Assembly: GCA_027485675.1 (NCBI GenBank)
Contig: JAIXQP010000050.1
Coordinates: forward strand, 124,001 to 188,000
Direction: 5' to 3'
Source of the DNA: Terriglobales bacterium
GTDB taxonomy: Bacteria > Acidobacteriota > Terriglobia > Bryobacterales > Bryobacteraceae
DNA: 64,000 nucleotides
The notes under the pieces are model-generated. The model was not told the DNA's origin and ran no database searches. It saw nothing but the letters and a program-made list of their open reading frames with translations. Positions 19,832 to 28,845 of the stretch are shown here, one piece after another. The translations under genes and the position numbers were made by a program. Position 1 is the stretch's first letter. Each line of letters begins with the position of its first letter.

Positions 19832-20371
19832 CTACAGCTTGGGTTCCGTCCGGTCCCGCTTCAAGGCGCCTGCCACCTTCACGGCCGTCTTCGAGACGCT
19901 CTCGGCCGAAGAGTCCTTGGGGCGGCCGGTGGTCGACCAGATCACGTTCCCCGTGGCCCGCTGCACCAGGAAGATGTTGCCCCGGCCACGGCCCCACGAG
20001 CTGTTGCCAACACGCGCCGCGGTCACCGACTCGTTTTCCTTCATGTCGCCGATCGTGCGGGTCTGCGCCTTCTTCTTCTTATCCTTATCCTTTTCCTCTT
20101 CCTGCGGCGCCTCCACTTTCGGGGCCGGTTTCGGCGCGTACAGATCGGCCAGCTTCTTTTCAAACGCCTCGCCCACCCGATCGGTGAAAACGGCATCGGC
20201 CTTCAGCGGATCGGTCACCACCTGCACCACGCCGGACTTGGTGAGCTCGCTCGCCAGATACTGGTCGAGGCCATTGGTCATGGGGAGGAGGTAGACGGCC
20301 TTCACCTCGCGGACGGCCGGATCGGCGGCCCACAGGCTCATCGCGCAAAACAACACCGGGAGGAACTTCAT
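19832..20371 (-). CDS. Secreted hypothetical protein with acidic/Lys-rich linker
   Basis: 179 residues with a signal peptide (residues 1-15, ending SLWA). The mature N-terminal half (VREVKAVYLLPMTNGLDQYLASELTKSGVVQVVTDPLKADAVFTDRVG) resembles small periplasmic domains that recur in Acidobacteria hypothetical proteins. A low-complexity EEEKDKDKKKK linker sits near residues 90-101, and the C-terminal part (GNIFLVQRATGNVIWSTTGRPKD) is beta-rich. Function unknown. The start is 22 bp from a divergent glycosyltransferase start. Confidence 0.7.
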   Translation of the reverse strand: MKFLPVLFCAMSLWAADPAVREVKAVYLLPMTNGLDQYLASELTKSGVVQVVTDPLKADAVFTDRVGEAFEKKLADLYAPKPAPKVEAPQEEEKDKDKKKKAQTRTIGDMKENESVTAARVGNSSWGRGRGNIFLVQRATGNVIWSTTGRPKDSSAESVSKTAVKVAGALKRDRTEPKL

Positions 20372-20393
20372 GCCTTCATGATACCTTCAGAGT

Positions 20394-21065
20394 TTGTACA
20401 AAGGACTTCGGATCACGGTCATCATCCCTTGTCTCAATGAAGAGCAGGGAATTGAAAAGGTGTTGCGGCGCATGCCGGATTTTGTGGATGAGGTGATCGT
20501 CGTCGACAACAATTCGACGGACCGTACCGCCGACGTCGCCGAATCGCTCGGGGCGCGGGTGATTCGGGAGCACGTCCGCGGCTACGGGCGCGCCTACAAA
20601 AAAGGCTTTTCGGTGGCCACCGGCGATGTGATCATCACCCTCGACGGCGACCATAGCTACCCGCCCGATGCCATCTCCTACCTCCTCGAAGCCTTCCTCC
20701 ACCTCGAAGCCGACTTCCTGAACGCGAGCCGCTTCCCGGTGCGCGACCGGCAGGCGATGAGCTTCAAACACAAGTTCGGAAACTTCGTGCTCTCGGTGGC
20801 GATGAGCCTGCTCTACTTCCGCTGGGTGCGGGACTCGCAAAGTGGCATGTGGGTGTTCCGGCGGTCGATTCTCGACGGCATGAACCTGACTTCGGACGGC
20901 ATGGCCTTCAGCGAAGAGATCAAAATTGAAGCCTTGAAGCGTTCCGACGTCCGGTTTAACGAAATCTCCATTCAGTACTCCTCCCGGCTGGGCGAAATCA
21001 AGCTCAACCCCTGGCGCGACGGCTTCTACAACCTCTGGTTCCTGGTCAAGAAACGATTCTCGTGA
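20394..21065 (+). CDS. Family 2 glycosyltransferase (polyprenyl-phosphate sugar transferase type)
   Basis: 223 residues, a single GT-A domain without membrane helices. ITVIIPCLNEEQGIEKVL opens the fold, VIVVDNNSTDRTADVA follows, the metal-binding motif is LDGDHSYPPDAI and the acceptor region shows DSQSGMWVFRR. This fits DPM1/DpgS-like enzymes that transfer a nucleotide sugar to polyprenyl phosphate. An upstream in-frame stop at 20379 forces a TTG start at 20394, which lacks a good Shine-Dalgarno. It overlaps the next gene by 4 bp. Confidence 0.82.
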   Translation: MYKGLRITVIIPCLNEEQGIEKVLRRMPDFVDEVIVVDNNSTDRTADVAESLGARVIREHVRGYGRAYKKGFSVATGDVIITLDGDHSYPPDAISYLLEAFLHLEADFLNASRFPVRDRQAMSFKHKFGNFVLSVAMSLLYFRWVRDSQSGMWVFRRSILDGMNLTSDGMAFSEEIKIEALKRSDVRFNEISIQYSSRLGEIKLNPWRDGFYNLWFLVKKRFS

Positions 21066-21946
21066 GTGTCACCGCCATCATCCCCATGTGGAACCGGGCG
21101 GACCTGACCCGGCAATGCGTGGCGAGGCTACGGGAGCAGACCGTGCCCTTTGACCGGATTCTGGTGGTGGACGATGGGTCGGCGGAACCGTATGCGGGGC
21201 CGGACGTCATCCGGCTGCCGGAGAACCGCGGCTTTGCCGCGGCCGTCAACGCCGGCTGGCGGGCGGCGGCCACCACGCACATCGCCGTGATCAACAACGA
21301 TGTCCAATTGGCGCCAGAGTGGCTGGAGCGCCTGCTCGCCGCCGGGGGCTGGTTCGCCACCGGAAAACTCTACATGCCCAACGGCTTGCTGGACGGGACC
21401 TTCGACCTGGTAAGCCGGGGCGGCTTTGCCTGGCGCGCGGGGCACGGCAAGCCGGACGGCGGGCTTTGGGATGAGCCGCGGGAGATCGCCATGGCCTCCT
21501 TCACGGCCGTGCTCCTGCGCACCGAACTGCGCGATACAGTCGGCTATCTGGACGAATCGTTTGGCACCTACTACGAAGACGTCGAGTTTGGCGTCCGCTG
21601 CCGGCGGGCCGGTTTGCGCGGCCGCTACGTGCCTTCCGCGACGGGTGTGCATGCCGGCAGCGCCACGGCCGGCGCCTGGAGCGAGTTCATGGTCCGGCAA
21701 ATTTCGGCCAACCAGGCGCGGCTGGTGGCCAAACATTGGGGCAATCGACACAGTTGGGCGGTTGGCGTGGCCCAGTTTCTGTGGCGGCGGCTGGCCGCGC
21801 GCCGGGGCCAGCGGGCGGTTTTTCCGGTGTTCCCCGTGGAACAGTCGGGGCCGCTCGCCTGGGACGACGCGCTGATCGAGTCGCTGCAGCGGGAAACCGG
21901 CTTCGATACCTTCTGGCGCTGGTACTTTCGGCTGGTACGTCCATGA
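21062..21946 (+). CDS. Family 2 glycosyltransferase, rhamnosyltransferase-like
   Basis: 294 residues from a GTG that overlaps the upstream stop (GTGA). VTAIIPMWNRADLTRQCV, ILVVDDGSAEPYAG, NRGFAAAVNAGW and NNDVQLAPEWL are the usual GT2 nucleotide-sugar segments; GYLDESFGTYYEDVEFGVRCRRAG is the ED-containing acceptor/base motif of WcaA/rhamnosyltransferase relatives. Donor sugar cannot be told. Its stop overlaps the next glycosyltransferase ATG. Confidence 0.85.
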   Translation: MSVTAIIPMWNRADLTRQCVARLREQTVPFDRILVVDDGSAEPYAGPDVIRLPENRGFAAAVNAGWRAAATTHIAVINNDVQLAPEWLERLLAAGGWFATGKLYMPNGLLDGTFDLVSRGGFAWRAGHGKPDGGLWDEPREIAMASFTAVLLRTELRDTVGYLDESFGTYYEDVEFGVRCRRAGLRGRYVPSATGVHAGSATAGAWSEFMVRQISANQARLVAKHWGNRHSWAVGVAQFLWRRLAARRGQRAVFPVFPVEQSGPLAWDDALIESLQRETGFDTFWRWYFRLVRP

Positions 21947-22854
21947 GCCGGGCGACCGCTGTGATCGTCACCTACAACTCGGGGGCGCACCTGGCCGAGG
22001 CTGTGGCCTCCTGTCAACGGTTCGGGGTGCCGGTGGTGATTGTGGATAACGCCTCGACGGACGGGACGATCTTCCCCAATGGAGTCACAGTTTTACGAAA
22101 CGAAGCCAATCGGGGGTTCGCCGCGGCGGTGAATCAGGGGGTTCTGGCTCATGAAAATCCATTAACCTTGCTGTTGAATCCCGACGCCCGGCTGCTCACC
22201 GGGATCGAGCCGCTTTGTGACATCTGTGTTGCGAACCGACACACTGCCGCCGCCGGCGTGCTGGTGGAGGCGGACGGCAGGCCGCAGAAGGGGTTTAGTA
22301 TCAGGCGGTTGCCCACGCCGGCCGCGTTGGCATTTGAAGTGCTCGGGATTAATCAACTCTGGCCAGGGAATCCGGTCAACCGGAGGTATCGCTGTGCCGA
22401 GCTAGATCTCAACAGCAGGCAACGGGTGGAGCAGCCCGCGGGAGCCCTGTTTCTGTTTCGGCGGGATGATTGGGAGGAATTGGGCGGTTTTGATGAGCGG
22501 TTTTTTCCAGTCTGGTTTGAAGATGTCGACTTCGCCAAACGCCTGCTCGACCGGGGTGGAGCGATCGTACTGGAGCCGGCTGTCCGCGCCCATCACGTGG
22601 GGGGCCACTCGGTGGAAAAGCTTCCGGATTCAAACCGCATCCGATTCTGGTATGGTAGCCTGCTTAGGTACGTTGTTCACCATTTTGGGCCCTTTACCCG
22701 GCGGCTCGTTGCGGGATGCGTACTTCTCGGCTTGGCAGCAAGATGCATCTTGGGGATTTTCCTGCTGCGAGGCTGGCCGGTACTCGGCGCACATATCGAT
22801 TCCATCCGACTCGCTGCCCGTTGTGTAGTTCTTGGGAATCTTCAGAACCACTAG
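21943..22854 (+). CDS. Family 2 glycosyltransferase
   Basis: 303 residues. AVIVTYNSGAHLAEAV, VVIVDNASTDGT, NRGFAAAVNQGV and LLLNPDARLL mark the GT-A fold, with GGFDERFFPVWFEDVDFAKRLLDRGG as the catalytic ED region. A hydrophobic C-terminal stretch (LVAGCVLLGLAARCILGIFLL) may anchor it to the membrane. The ATG at 21943 overlaps the previous stop by 4 bp; a longer in-frame reading into the upstream gene is rejected. It is 9 bp before the next glycosyltransferase. Confidence 0.85.
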   Translation: MSRATAVIVTYNSGAHLAEAVASCQRFGVPVVIVDNASTDGTIFPNGVTVLRNEANRGFAAAVNQGVLAHENPLTLLLNPDARLLTGIEPLCDICVANRHTAAAGVLVEADGRPQKGFSIRRLPTPAALAFEVLGINQLWPGNPVNRRYRCAELDLNSRQRVEQPAGALFLFRRDDWEELGGFDERFFPVWFEDVDFAKRLLDRGGAIVLEPAVRAHHVGGHSVEKLPDSNRIRFWYGSLLRYVVHHFGPFTRRLVAGCVLLGLAARCILGIFLLRGWPVLGAHIDSIRLAARCVVLGNLQNH

Positions 22855-22863
22855 ACAATCTAC

Positions 22864-23916
22864 ATGGCTCAACCCGAACTGGTTTCCGTCACCATCGTCA
22901 CCTACAACAGCGGCCGATTCATTAAGCGTTGTCTCGAGTCTGTGCTGGCGCAGAAGTACCCGAGTCTCGAAGTGATTGTGGTGGATAACAACTCGACGGA
23001 CGGAACCGTTGACATTCTCGAGCAGTTCGACGACCGCTGCCGGGTTTTCTACAACGATGAAAATACGGGGTTTGCGGCCGCGCAAAACCAGGCGATCCAC
23101 CTCAGCCGGGGAGAATGGGTACTCACGCTGAACCCCGATGTGCTCCTGCTGCCCAACTTCATCGCGCAACTGGTGGAAGCCGGCTATCTCCATCCCCGCA
23201 TCGGCGCGGTGTGCGGCAAGCTGCTGACGATCAGTGCCACCTTTGACCTGCCGGAACGGCCGCGCGTGGATTCGACCGGGATCTATTTCACCCCCATGCT
23301 GCGGCACCTCGACCGGGGGAGCCAGGAAGTGGACAACGGCGAGTACTCGAACTTCGAGTACGTCTTCGGCGCCACCGCCGCCGCTGCCCTGTACCGCCGG
23401 GAGATGATTGACGACATCTCGATTGACGGCGAGTTCTTTGACGCCGACTTCTTCGTCTACCGGGAAGATGCCGACGTGGCGTGGCGTGCCCAACTGCTGG
23501 GCTGGCGGTGTCTGTACACCCCCAACCCGCGGGCGTACCACGTCCGCAACGTTCTGCCGGGCAATCGCCGGGCCTTACCCGCCGAAATCAACATGCACTC
23601 GGTGAAGAACCGGTTCCTGATGCGGATCAAGAACATGACGGCCGACCTCTACAAGCGGCACTGGTTCTGGATCACGGTGCGCGATGCGGTCGTCATCGCC
23701 TGCTGCTTCACCCGGGAGACCTCGTCGCTCAAAGCGTTTCCGGCCATTGTCAGCACCTGGAAGCGGGTTTGGGCAAAGCGGGAGATCATTATGCGGCGCC
23801 GCCGCGTGACGGATGAGTACATGGCCAGTTGGTTTCAAAAGGAGCCGACGGCTCGTCCGGCGCCCAAGCCGACGCCGGCACGGGTGCAATCGCGGCTCAA
23901 GACAGCCCGCGGATAG
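22864..23916 (+). CDS. Family 2 glycosyltransferase
   Basis: 350 residues. VSVTIVTYNSGRFIKRCLESVL, VIVVDNNSTDGT, NTGFAAAQNQAI and LTLNPDVLLLPNF are the GT-A motifs, and FFDADFFVYREDADVAWRAQLLG is the acceptor/base region. A Pro/Lys-rich tail (about residues 325-350) follows the domain. Likely adds another sugar to the same surface glycan as its neighbours; sugar specificity unknown. Confidence 0.86.
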   Translation: MAQPELVSVTIVTYNSGRFIKRCLESVLAQKYPSLEVIVVDNNSTDGTVDILEQFDDRCRVFYNDENTGFAAAQNQAIHLSRGEWVLTLNPDVLLLPNFIAQLVEAGYLHPRIGAVCGKLLTISATFDLPERPRVDSTGIYFTPMLRHLDRGSQEVDNGEYSNFEYVFGATAAAALYRREMIDDISIDGEFFDADFFVYREDADVAWRAQLLGWRCLYTPNPRAYHVRNVLPGNRRALPAEINMHSVKNRFLMRIKNMTADLYKRHWFWITVRDAVVIACCFTRETSSLKAFPAIVSTWKRVWAKREIIMRRRRVTDEYMASWFQKEPTARPAPKPTPARVQSRLKTARG

Positions 23917-23919
23917 CCA

Positions 23920-25008
23920 ATGCGCATTGCGATTGTTGGCACGCGCGGCGTTCCGGCCAACTACGGAGGGTTCGAGACGTTCGCCGAGGAGTTGGGGCGC
24001 CGTCTGGTGGAGCGGGGACACGAGGTGCTCGTCTACTGCCGGGAGCACCATCCGAGCAGCCACTTTTTAGGGATGCGGCTGTGCACCCTGCCGACCATCC
24101 GCCACAAGTACCTCGAAACCATCGTGCACACGGCGTTCTCGACGGCGCATCTGCTCACCCAGCGCCAGGACATCGCCCTCTATTGCAACGCCGCCAACGC
24201 AATTTTTGCCTGGATGCCGCGCCTCGCCGGAACCCGGGTGGCCCTGAACGTCGACGGGCTCGAACGGAAGCGGAAGAAGTGGAACTGGGCGGCGAAGGCG
24301 TGGTACCGGATGTCGGAGTGGCTGGCGACCTTCTGCCCGAACCGCGCCGTATCCGATGCGCTCGCCATTCGCGAGTATTACCGGGAGCAGTACCAAACGG
24401 AAACCACCTTCATCGCCTATGGCGCCGAGATGGGGAAGCTCACTACGCGGAAAGCGTTGGATCAACTGGGTTTGGAGCCGGAACGCTACTTCCTCTATGT
24501 CAGCCGCATGGAGCCCGAAAACAACGCCCTTCTCGTCCGCCAGGCCTTTGAACAGGTGGAGACGCCCCTGCGCCTCGCCCTGATTGGCGACGCGCCCTAC
24601 TCGGCTGACTACATCGCGGAGGTGCGGCAGACGCGTGACCCCCGCATCGTCATCCCCGGGGCGATCTACGGCAAGGGCTATAAGGAATTGGGTTCGTTCT
24701 GTTATGCGTATATTCACGCGACCGAAGTGGGCGGCACCCATCCGGCGCTGATTGAGGCGATGGGCCGGGGCGCCCTGGTGCTCTACCTCGATACCGAGGA
24801 GAACCGCGAGGTCGCCGGGGGCGTGGGGTTGCCGTTCACGGCGGCCAACCTGCCGGAGGTGCTCCGCCAGGTGCTGGCGCTGCCGGAGCCGGAGCGGGAG
24901 AGGCTGCGCGCCGCGGCCGTGAGCCGCGTGCAGGAGCGGTACAGTTGGGACGCAGTGACCGATGCGTATGTGAAGCTGTTTGAGGAGCTATGCACCGATC
25001 GTGGTTAG
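23920..25008 (+). CDS. Family 4 glycosyltransferase with DUF1972 N-terminal domain
   Basis: 362 residues. The N-terminus RIAIVGTRGVPANYGGFETFAEELGRRL is the DUF1972 signature found in beta-1,4-rhamnosyltransferases (WchF/WsaD-like). The C-terminal GT-B half has FLYVSRMEPENN, an IPGAIYGKGYKELG segment and HATEVGGTHPALIEAMGRG with the conserved Glu pair that holds the nucleotide sugar. It probably adds rhamnose or a similar sugar early in a polysaccharide repeat. It starts 3 bp after the GT2 gene and overlaps alr by 19 bp. Confidence 0.87.
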   Translation: MRIAIVGTRGVPANYGGFETFAEELGRRLVERGHEVLVYCREHHPSSHFLGMRLCTLPTIRHKYLETIVHTAFSTAHLLTQRQDIALYCNAANAIFAWMPRLAGTRVALNVDGLERKRKKWNWAAKAWYRMSEWLATFCPNRAVSDALAIREYYREQYQTETTFIAYGAEMGKLTTRKALDQLGLEPERYFLYVSRMEPENNALLVRQAFEQVETPLRLALIGDAPYSADYIAEVRQTRDPRIVIPGAIYGKGYKELGSFCYAYIHATEVGGTHPALIEAMGRGALVLYLDTEENREVAGGVGLPFTAANLPEVLRQVLALPEPERERLRAAAVSRVQERYSWDAVTDAYVKLFEELCTDRG

Positions 25009-26090
25009 AAGTCTCGCTCGGGTCGATCGCCGGTAACTTCCGGGCGGTCCGGGCGGTGGTAGGGCAGGAAGTGGCGGTGATGCCGGTGGTGAAGGCGGAT
25101 GCCTACCGCCACGGGGCCGTGGCGGTGGCGCGGTCCTTGGAACGGGCCGGGGCGCGGTGGCTGGCCGTGAGCAATGTGCAGGAGGGCGCGGCGCTGCGCG
25201 ACGCCGGAATCCAGACGCGGATTCTGGTGATGGCCGATTTTCTGCCCGGCAGCCGCGAGGCGTTCTTCGACTACCGGCTCACCCCCGCGCTGCACGACCT
25301 GGGGGAGATTGGCGAACTCGAACGCCTGGCCACCCGGCGGGGGCAGGCCGTGGCGTTTCACCTGAAGATCGACAGCGGCATGGGGCGGCTGGGGACGCGG
25401 TCCGAGGCGGCGGCGGTGGCCGAAGCGGTCGGCGGCTGCCAGACGGCGCAGTTTGAAGGTCTGATGACCCACTTCGCCTCCTCCTCCGACTATGGCTCGA
25501 GCCAAACGGACGAGCAGACGCGGTACTTCTTCGATCTCCTCACGGCGACCGGTCTGCGGCCGGCGTATGTGCACTTATCGAGCACGATTCCCATCGCCTA
25601 CGGCCGCCGCGAAGCTTGGGGCAACATGGTGCGCCCGGGCCACGCCATCTACGGCTATATCTCCCCGGCCAAGGGGCCGGCGCCGGACCGGGAGTTGGAC
25701 GTGACCCCGGCGCTAACCTGGAAGACCTGCGTGCTCGAAGTGAAAGATATTCCGGCGGGCGCCGCCGTGGGCTACGGCGCCATCTACCGGGCCACCAAAC
25801 CGATCCGGATTGCCGTGCTGGCGGCGGGCTACGCCGATGGCTACCCGCACCGGTTGTCGAACAAGGGGAAGGTGCTGGTGCAGGGGCGGGTCTGCCCGGT
25901 GATCGGCGCTGTTTCGATGGACGTGACCACCATCGACGTGACCGGGATTGCCGGGTTGAAGCCGGGCGATCCGGTGACGCTACTCGGCGGCGAAATCGAC
26001 GCGCAGCAGATTGCCCGGACGGCGGGAACCATCTCCTACGCCGTGCTGTGCGGCATCAGCTCCCGCGTGGCGCGGATGTTTGTCGATTAG
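24990..26090 (+). CDS. alr: Alanine racemase
   Basis: 366 residues, PLP-dependent fold III. The PLP lysine lies in MPVVKADAYRHGA (about residue 35), where most family members have Gly rather than Arg after Tyr. HLKIDSGMGRLG, GLMTHFASSS, VRPGHAIYGY and the catalytic-Tyr segment AVGYGAIY are present, as is CPVIGAVSMDVTTIDV. It makes D-alanine for peptidoglycan. It begins inside the 3' end of the glycosyltransferase gene, so it is translated from the glycan operon mRNA, and its stop overlaps the convergent M24 gene by 4 bp. Confidence 0.92.
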   Translation: MHRSWLEVSLGSIAGNFRAVRAVVGQEVAVMPVVKADAYRHGAVAVARSLERAGARWLAVSNVQEGAALRDAGIQTRILVMADFLPGSREAFFDYRLTPALHDLGEIGELERLATRRGQAVAFHLKIDSGMGRLGTRSEAAAVAEAVGGCQTAQFEGLMTHFASSSDYGSSQTDEQTRYFFDLLTATGLRPAYVHLSSTIPIAYGRREAWGNMVRPGHAIYGYISPAKGPAPDRELDVTPALTWKTCVLEVKDIPAGAAVGYGAIYRATKPIRIAVLAAGYADGYPHRLSNKGKVLVQGRVCPVIGAVSMDVTTIDVTGIAGLKPGDPVTLLGGEIDAQQIARTAGTISYAVLCGISSRVARMFVD

Positions 26091-27427
26091 CGGCGGACGC
26101 CAATCAGGACATTGGGTTCGAACAGATAGGGCGGCACCAGGCCGCACAGATCGCCGAGCGGGAGCACCTCCGGCGGCAGGACGAAACCCAGGGCTTCGGT
26201 CATAAACTCACGGCGCTGCTCGATGCGATTCCACACGCCGGGATACTGCGCGGCCACGGCGGCGCGCAGGGCCTCGTCGGCGAGGGCGTAGCTATCCTCC
26301 ATACGGACGGAGGAGAAGCGCGAAGACGAGGGGATGATGTCGGACTGAAGGATCATGCCGCTCGTGAGCGGTTCGGTCGAGCCAGCGTAGATCGGCGAGC
26401 CGGGCCATTCGTCGAAGTGGATCAGGTGGCCGGGGTTGAGAAAGATGCCGAACTGTTCGAAGGGCAGCAGCCGCTGGATGAGATCGAACAGTTCGCCGCC
26501 GGAGCGGCCGACGGTGAGGTGTTCGAACCAGGCGGCCATGGCGGCGACGTAGGGTCCGGCGAACTCGTCGACGTAGCCGGCGGGGGCGTCGTTCGCATCA
26601 AAGCCGAGCCAGCCGCAGCGGCAGCAGTTGCTGCCCCAGTAGCTGACGTTGGCGGAGAAGTACTCGCCGCGGCGGAGTTCGTTGCCGCTGGCGCTGGCGA
26701 GGCTGACGCGGGTGGGGCCGGTTTTGACGGTCCAGTGGCAGGCCATCGGGCGGCCGTTGTAGCCGCCTTGGGTGGCCACCTGATGGTCGGTTAGGCCCTC
26801 GCGCAGGCCGAAGAGCATGCGGCGCATGGCTTCGGCGGCGGCGACGTTCGCGCCTTCGAAATAGGCGATCTCCCAGGGGGAAGCTTGGGCGCGCAGGCGC
26901 GTGAAGGCGCGGGTGGCGTTCTCGACGGGGGCGAACTGGCGGAGCAGATCGATGAGATAGGACGGCAGATCGGACTGCGTGGGCTCGTCGTAGTCTTTCC
27001 AGCCGACGACGCCGAGCTTGGGGCTGTGCGCGAGGCCTTCGGCGGTGAAAATTTCGCGGAGCGTGCGGCCGTGGTTGCGGGGCTGGTCCATCAGGGAGAA
27101 CGGCGGATAGACTTCGCCGCGGAGGAGGCCGGCGGTATAGAGGGCGCTGATGCGGAGGTAGCCGATGCACTCGTTGCCGACGAGCAGGAGCGGCGTGCCT
27201 TCGGCGGGGAGGAGGAGGAGGGCTTCTTCAAAGCGGGGGTCGAAGCCGGTGGCCCAGAGGAGGTTGGCGTAGTGTTCGCGGTCGCCGTAGACGAGCAAGT
27301 GGGAGTAGCCGAGGGCGCGGGCGCGGGCGAGGCGGGGTTGCAGCTCGGTGGCGTCGGCCCAGGGGAGAGGTTCGGCGGGGCCGGTGTCGGGCCAGTCGGT
27401 TTCGAGGAGGGTGTGGGTCCAGGTCAT
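26087..27427 (-). CDS. M24 (creatinase/aminopeptidase P)-fold protein with degraded metal site
   Basis: 446 residues. An N-terminal creatinase-type domain (ARALGYSHLLVYGDREHYANLLWATGF) is followed by a pita-bread domain from about residue 190 (LRAQASPWEIAYFEGANVAAAEAM). Most catalytic ligands of M24 metallopeptidases are altered: the region of the first two Asp reads NVSYWGSNCCRCGWLGF, the usual Glu-Pro-Gly is SDIIP, and only NPGHLIH and RMEDSYAL resemble the His and last Glu. It is thus more likely a noncatalytic or non-peptidase member. The start overlaps the stop of a 140-aa partner gene (ATGA). Confidence 0.75.
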   Translation of the reverse strand: MTWTHTLLETDWPDTGPAEPLPWADATELQPRLARARALGYSHLLVYGDREHYANLLWATGFDPRFEEALLLLPAEGTPLLLVGNECIGYLRISALYTAGLLRGEVYPPFSLMDQPRNHGRTLREIFTAEGLAHSPKLGVVGWKDYDEPTQSDLPSYLIDLLRQFAPVENATRAFTRLRAQASPWEIAYFEGANVAAAEAMRRMLFGLREGLTDHQVATQGGYNGRPMACHWTVKTGPTRVSLASASGNELRRGEYFSANVSYWGSNCCRCGWLGFDANDAPAGYVDEFAGPYVAAMAAWFEHLTVGRSGGELFDLIQRLLPFEQFGIFLNPGHLIHFDEWPGSPIYAGSTEPLTSGMILQSDIIPSSSRFSSVRMEDSYALADEALRAAVAAQYPGVWNRIEQRREFMTEALGFVLPPEVLPLGDLCGLVPPYLFEPNVLIGVRR

Positions 27428-27846
27428 GGGCGATCGATGAGGTAGCCGCGGAGGAGAATGTGGGAGACGTTGAACTCGGGTTGGCTGTCCCAGATGATGG
27501 TGGCGGCTTCATCGACCACGAAACCAGTGGTGAGAGCCTCCGACGTGCCGCCGTAGCCGAATTCGTCCAGCAGAAGGGTGGACTGGTGGACCATCCGATT
27601 GTTGGTGCGGTCGTTCCGCAACGCGACCGACAGCCGTAGGGTGACGTTCTGGCGGGCCGGCTTTGGTGGGGCTTTGACCTGCCAGTCGACATCGGTGATG
27701 ACGAGATAGCGGCCGCTGGGTATCTGAAACGGGAACTGGGTGGTGGCGTCAGGAAAGTTGCGCTGCCAAATGCCGGTGGGCATCAGCGTACCGGCGCATT
27801 CGAGCACGACGTGGTCAGCCGGACTCACTCCTAAATGTGATGCCAT
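27424..27846 (-). CDS. Hypothetical beta-rich protein coupled to the M24-like gene
   Basis: 140 residues with no signal peptide or membrane segment. Predicted almost wholly beta (FQIPSGRYLVITDVDWQVKAP, NVTLRLSVALRN, FNVSHILLRGYLIDRP), suggesting a jelly-roll or Ig-like fold. No family recognised. The 4-bp overlap with the downstream M24-like gene suggests a functional pair. The start is 17 bp from the divergent Gfo/Idh/MocA gene, so both units share a very short promoter region. Confidence 0.6.
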   Translation of the reverse strand: MASHLGVSPADHVVLECAGTLMPTGIWQRNFPDATTQFPFQIPSGRYLVITDVDWQVKAPPKPARQNVTLRLSVALRNDRTNNRMVHQSTLLLDEFGYGGTSEALTTGFVVDEAATIIWDSQPEFNVSHILLRGYLIDRP

Positions 27847-27863
27847 GAAGAGACAATAGCACC

Positions 27864-28805
27864 ATGAGCAAAACCGTCAATTGGCTGGTGATCGGGGTGG
27901 GCGACATCACCCGCAAGCGGGTCCTGCCGGCGATCGAGGCGCATGAGCGGAGTACGCTGCGGGGGATTGTGACCCGCTCGCCCGAGAAAGCCTCACCCTA
28001 CGGCTGCAATGTCTACCCGGATCTCGAGGTGGCGCTGCGCGATAAAGAGATCCACGCGGTCTACGTAGGGACACCCGTGGCGCTGCATGCGCCGCAGACC
28101 GTCCTGGCCTTGCACGCCGGCCGGCACGTGCTTTGCGAAAAGCCGATGGCAATGAACTATCCCGAAGCGCGCGACATGGTGACCGCCGCCCGGGACACCG
28201 GGAACCTGTTTGGCGTGGCCTACTACCGGCGGCTCTACCCGAATCTGCAGCGGGCCAAGGCGCTGGTGGAAGCCGGGGCGATTGGACAGCCGGTGCTGTG
28301 CGAGGCCTCCTGCCATAGCTGGGTGCCGCCCGGCATTGAGCCGGACTACTGGCGCTTCGACCCGGAGCTGGCGGGGGGCGGGCCGCTCTACGACATCGCT
28401 TCGCACCGGATTGATGCGATGAACTTCCTGTTCGGCAACCCGGCGAAGGCGACCGGATTTCTCTCGAACGCGGTGCATCAGTACGCCGTGGAGGATAATG
28501 CCACGGTGCTCGTGGAGTATCCGAAGGGCGTGCGCGGGGTGGTGGATGTGCGGTGGCATAGCCAGGTGGACCGCGATGAGTTCCGCATCGTGGGCACCGA
28601 GGGCGCGATTGAACTGACGCCGCTCAACAGTGGACGGGTGGTCTGGCCCGGCGGGACGGAGGAGTTGCCGCCCCACGCGAACCTGCACTATCCCCTGATT
28701 GAGCATTTTGCGAACGCAATTCTGGACGGTATCCCCCTGATTTCGTCGGGAGAGACGGCCATGTGGACGGACTGGGTGACGGGAAAGGTTGTAATCCGGT
28801 TATGA
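27864..28805 (+). CDS. Gfo/Idh/MocA-family NAD(P)-dependent oxidoreductase
   Basis: 313 residues, a little short for the family. An N-terminal Rossmann domain (WLVIGVGDITRKRVLPAIE) leads to VYVGTPVALHAPQTVLAL and the family hallmark HVLCEKPMAMNYPEA containing the catalytic Lys. The C-terminal domain has GGGPLYDIASHRIDAMNFLFG with the conserved His. Members oxidise or reduce sugars and inositols; the substrate is unknown. It ends 40 bp before the 2-oxoglutarate dehydrogenase fusion gene. Confidence 0.87.
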   Translation: MSKTVNWLVIGVGDITRKRVLPAIEAHERSTLRGIVTRSPEKASPYGCNVYPDLEVALRDKEIHAVYVGTPVALHAPQTVLALHAGRHVLCEKPMAMNYPEARDMVTAARDTGNLFGVAYYRRLYPNLQRAKALVEAGAIGQPVLCEASCHSWVPPGIEPDYWRFDPELAGGGPLYDIASHRIDAMNFLFGNPAKATGFLSNAVHQYAVEDNATVLVEYPKGVRGVVDVRWHSQVDRDEFRIVGTEGAIELTPLNSGRVVWPGGTEELPPHANLHYPLIEHFANAILDGIPLISSGETAMWTDWVTGKVVIRL

Positions 28806-28845
28806 TAAAAGTTAATCGCCGCATCTGCGCCGCGTTAGCCTCTCC

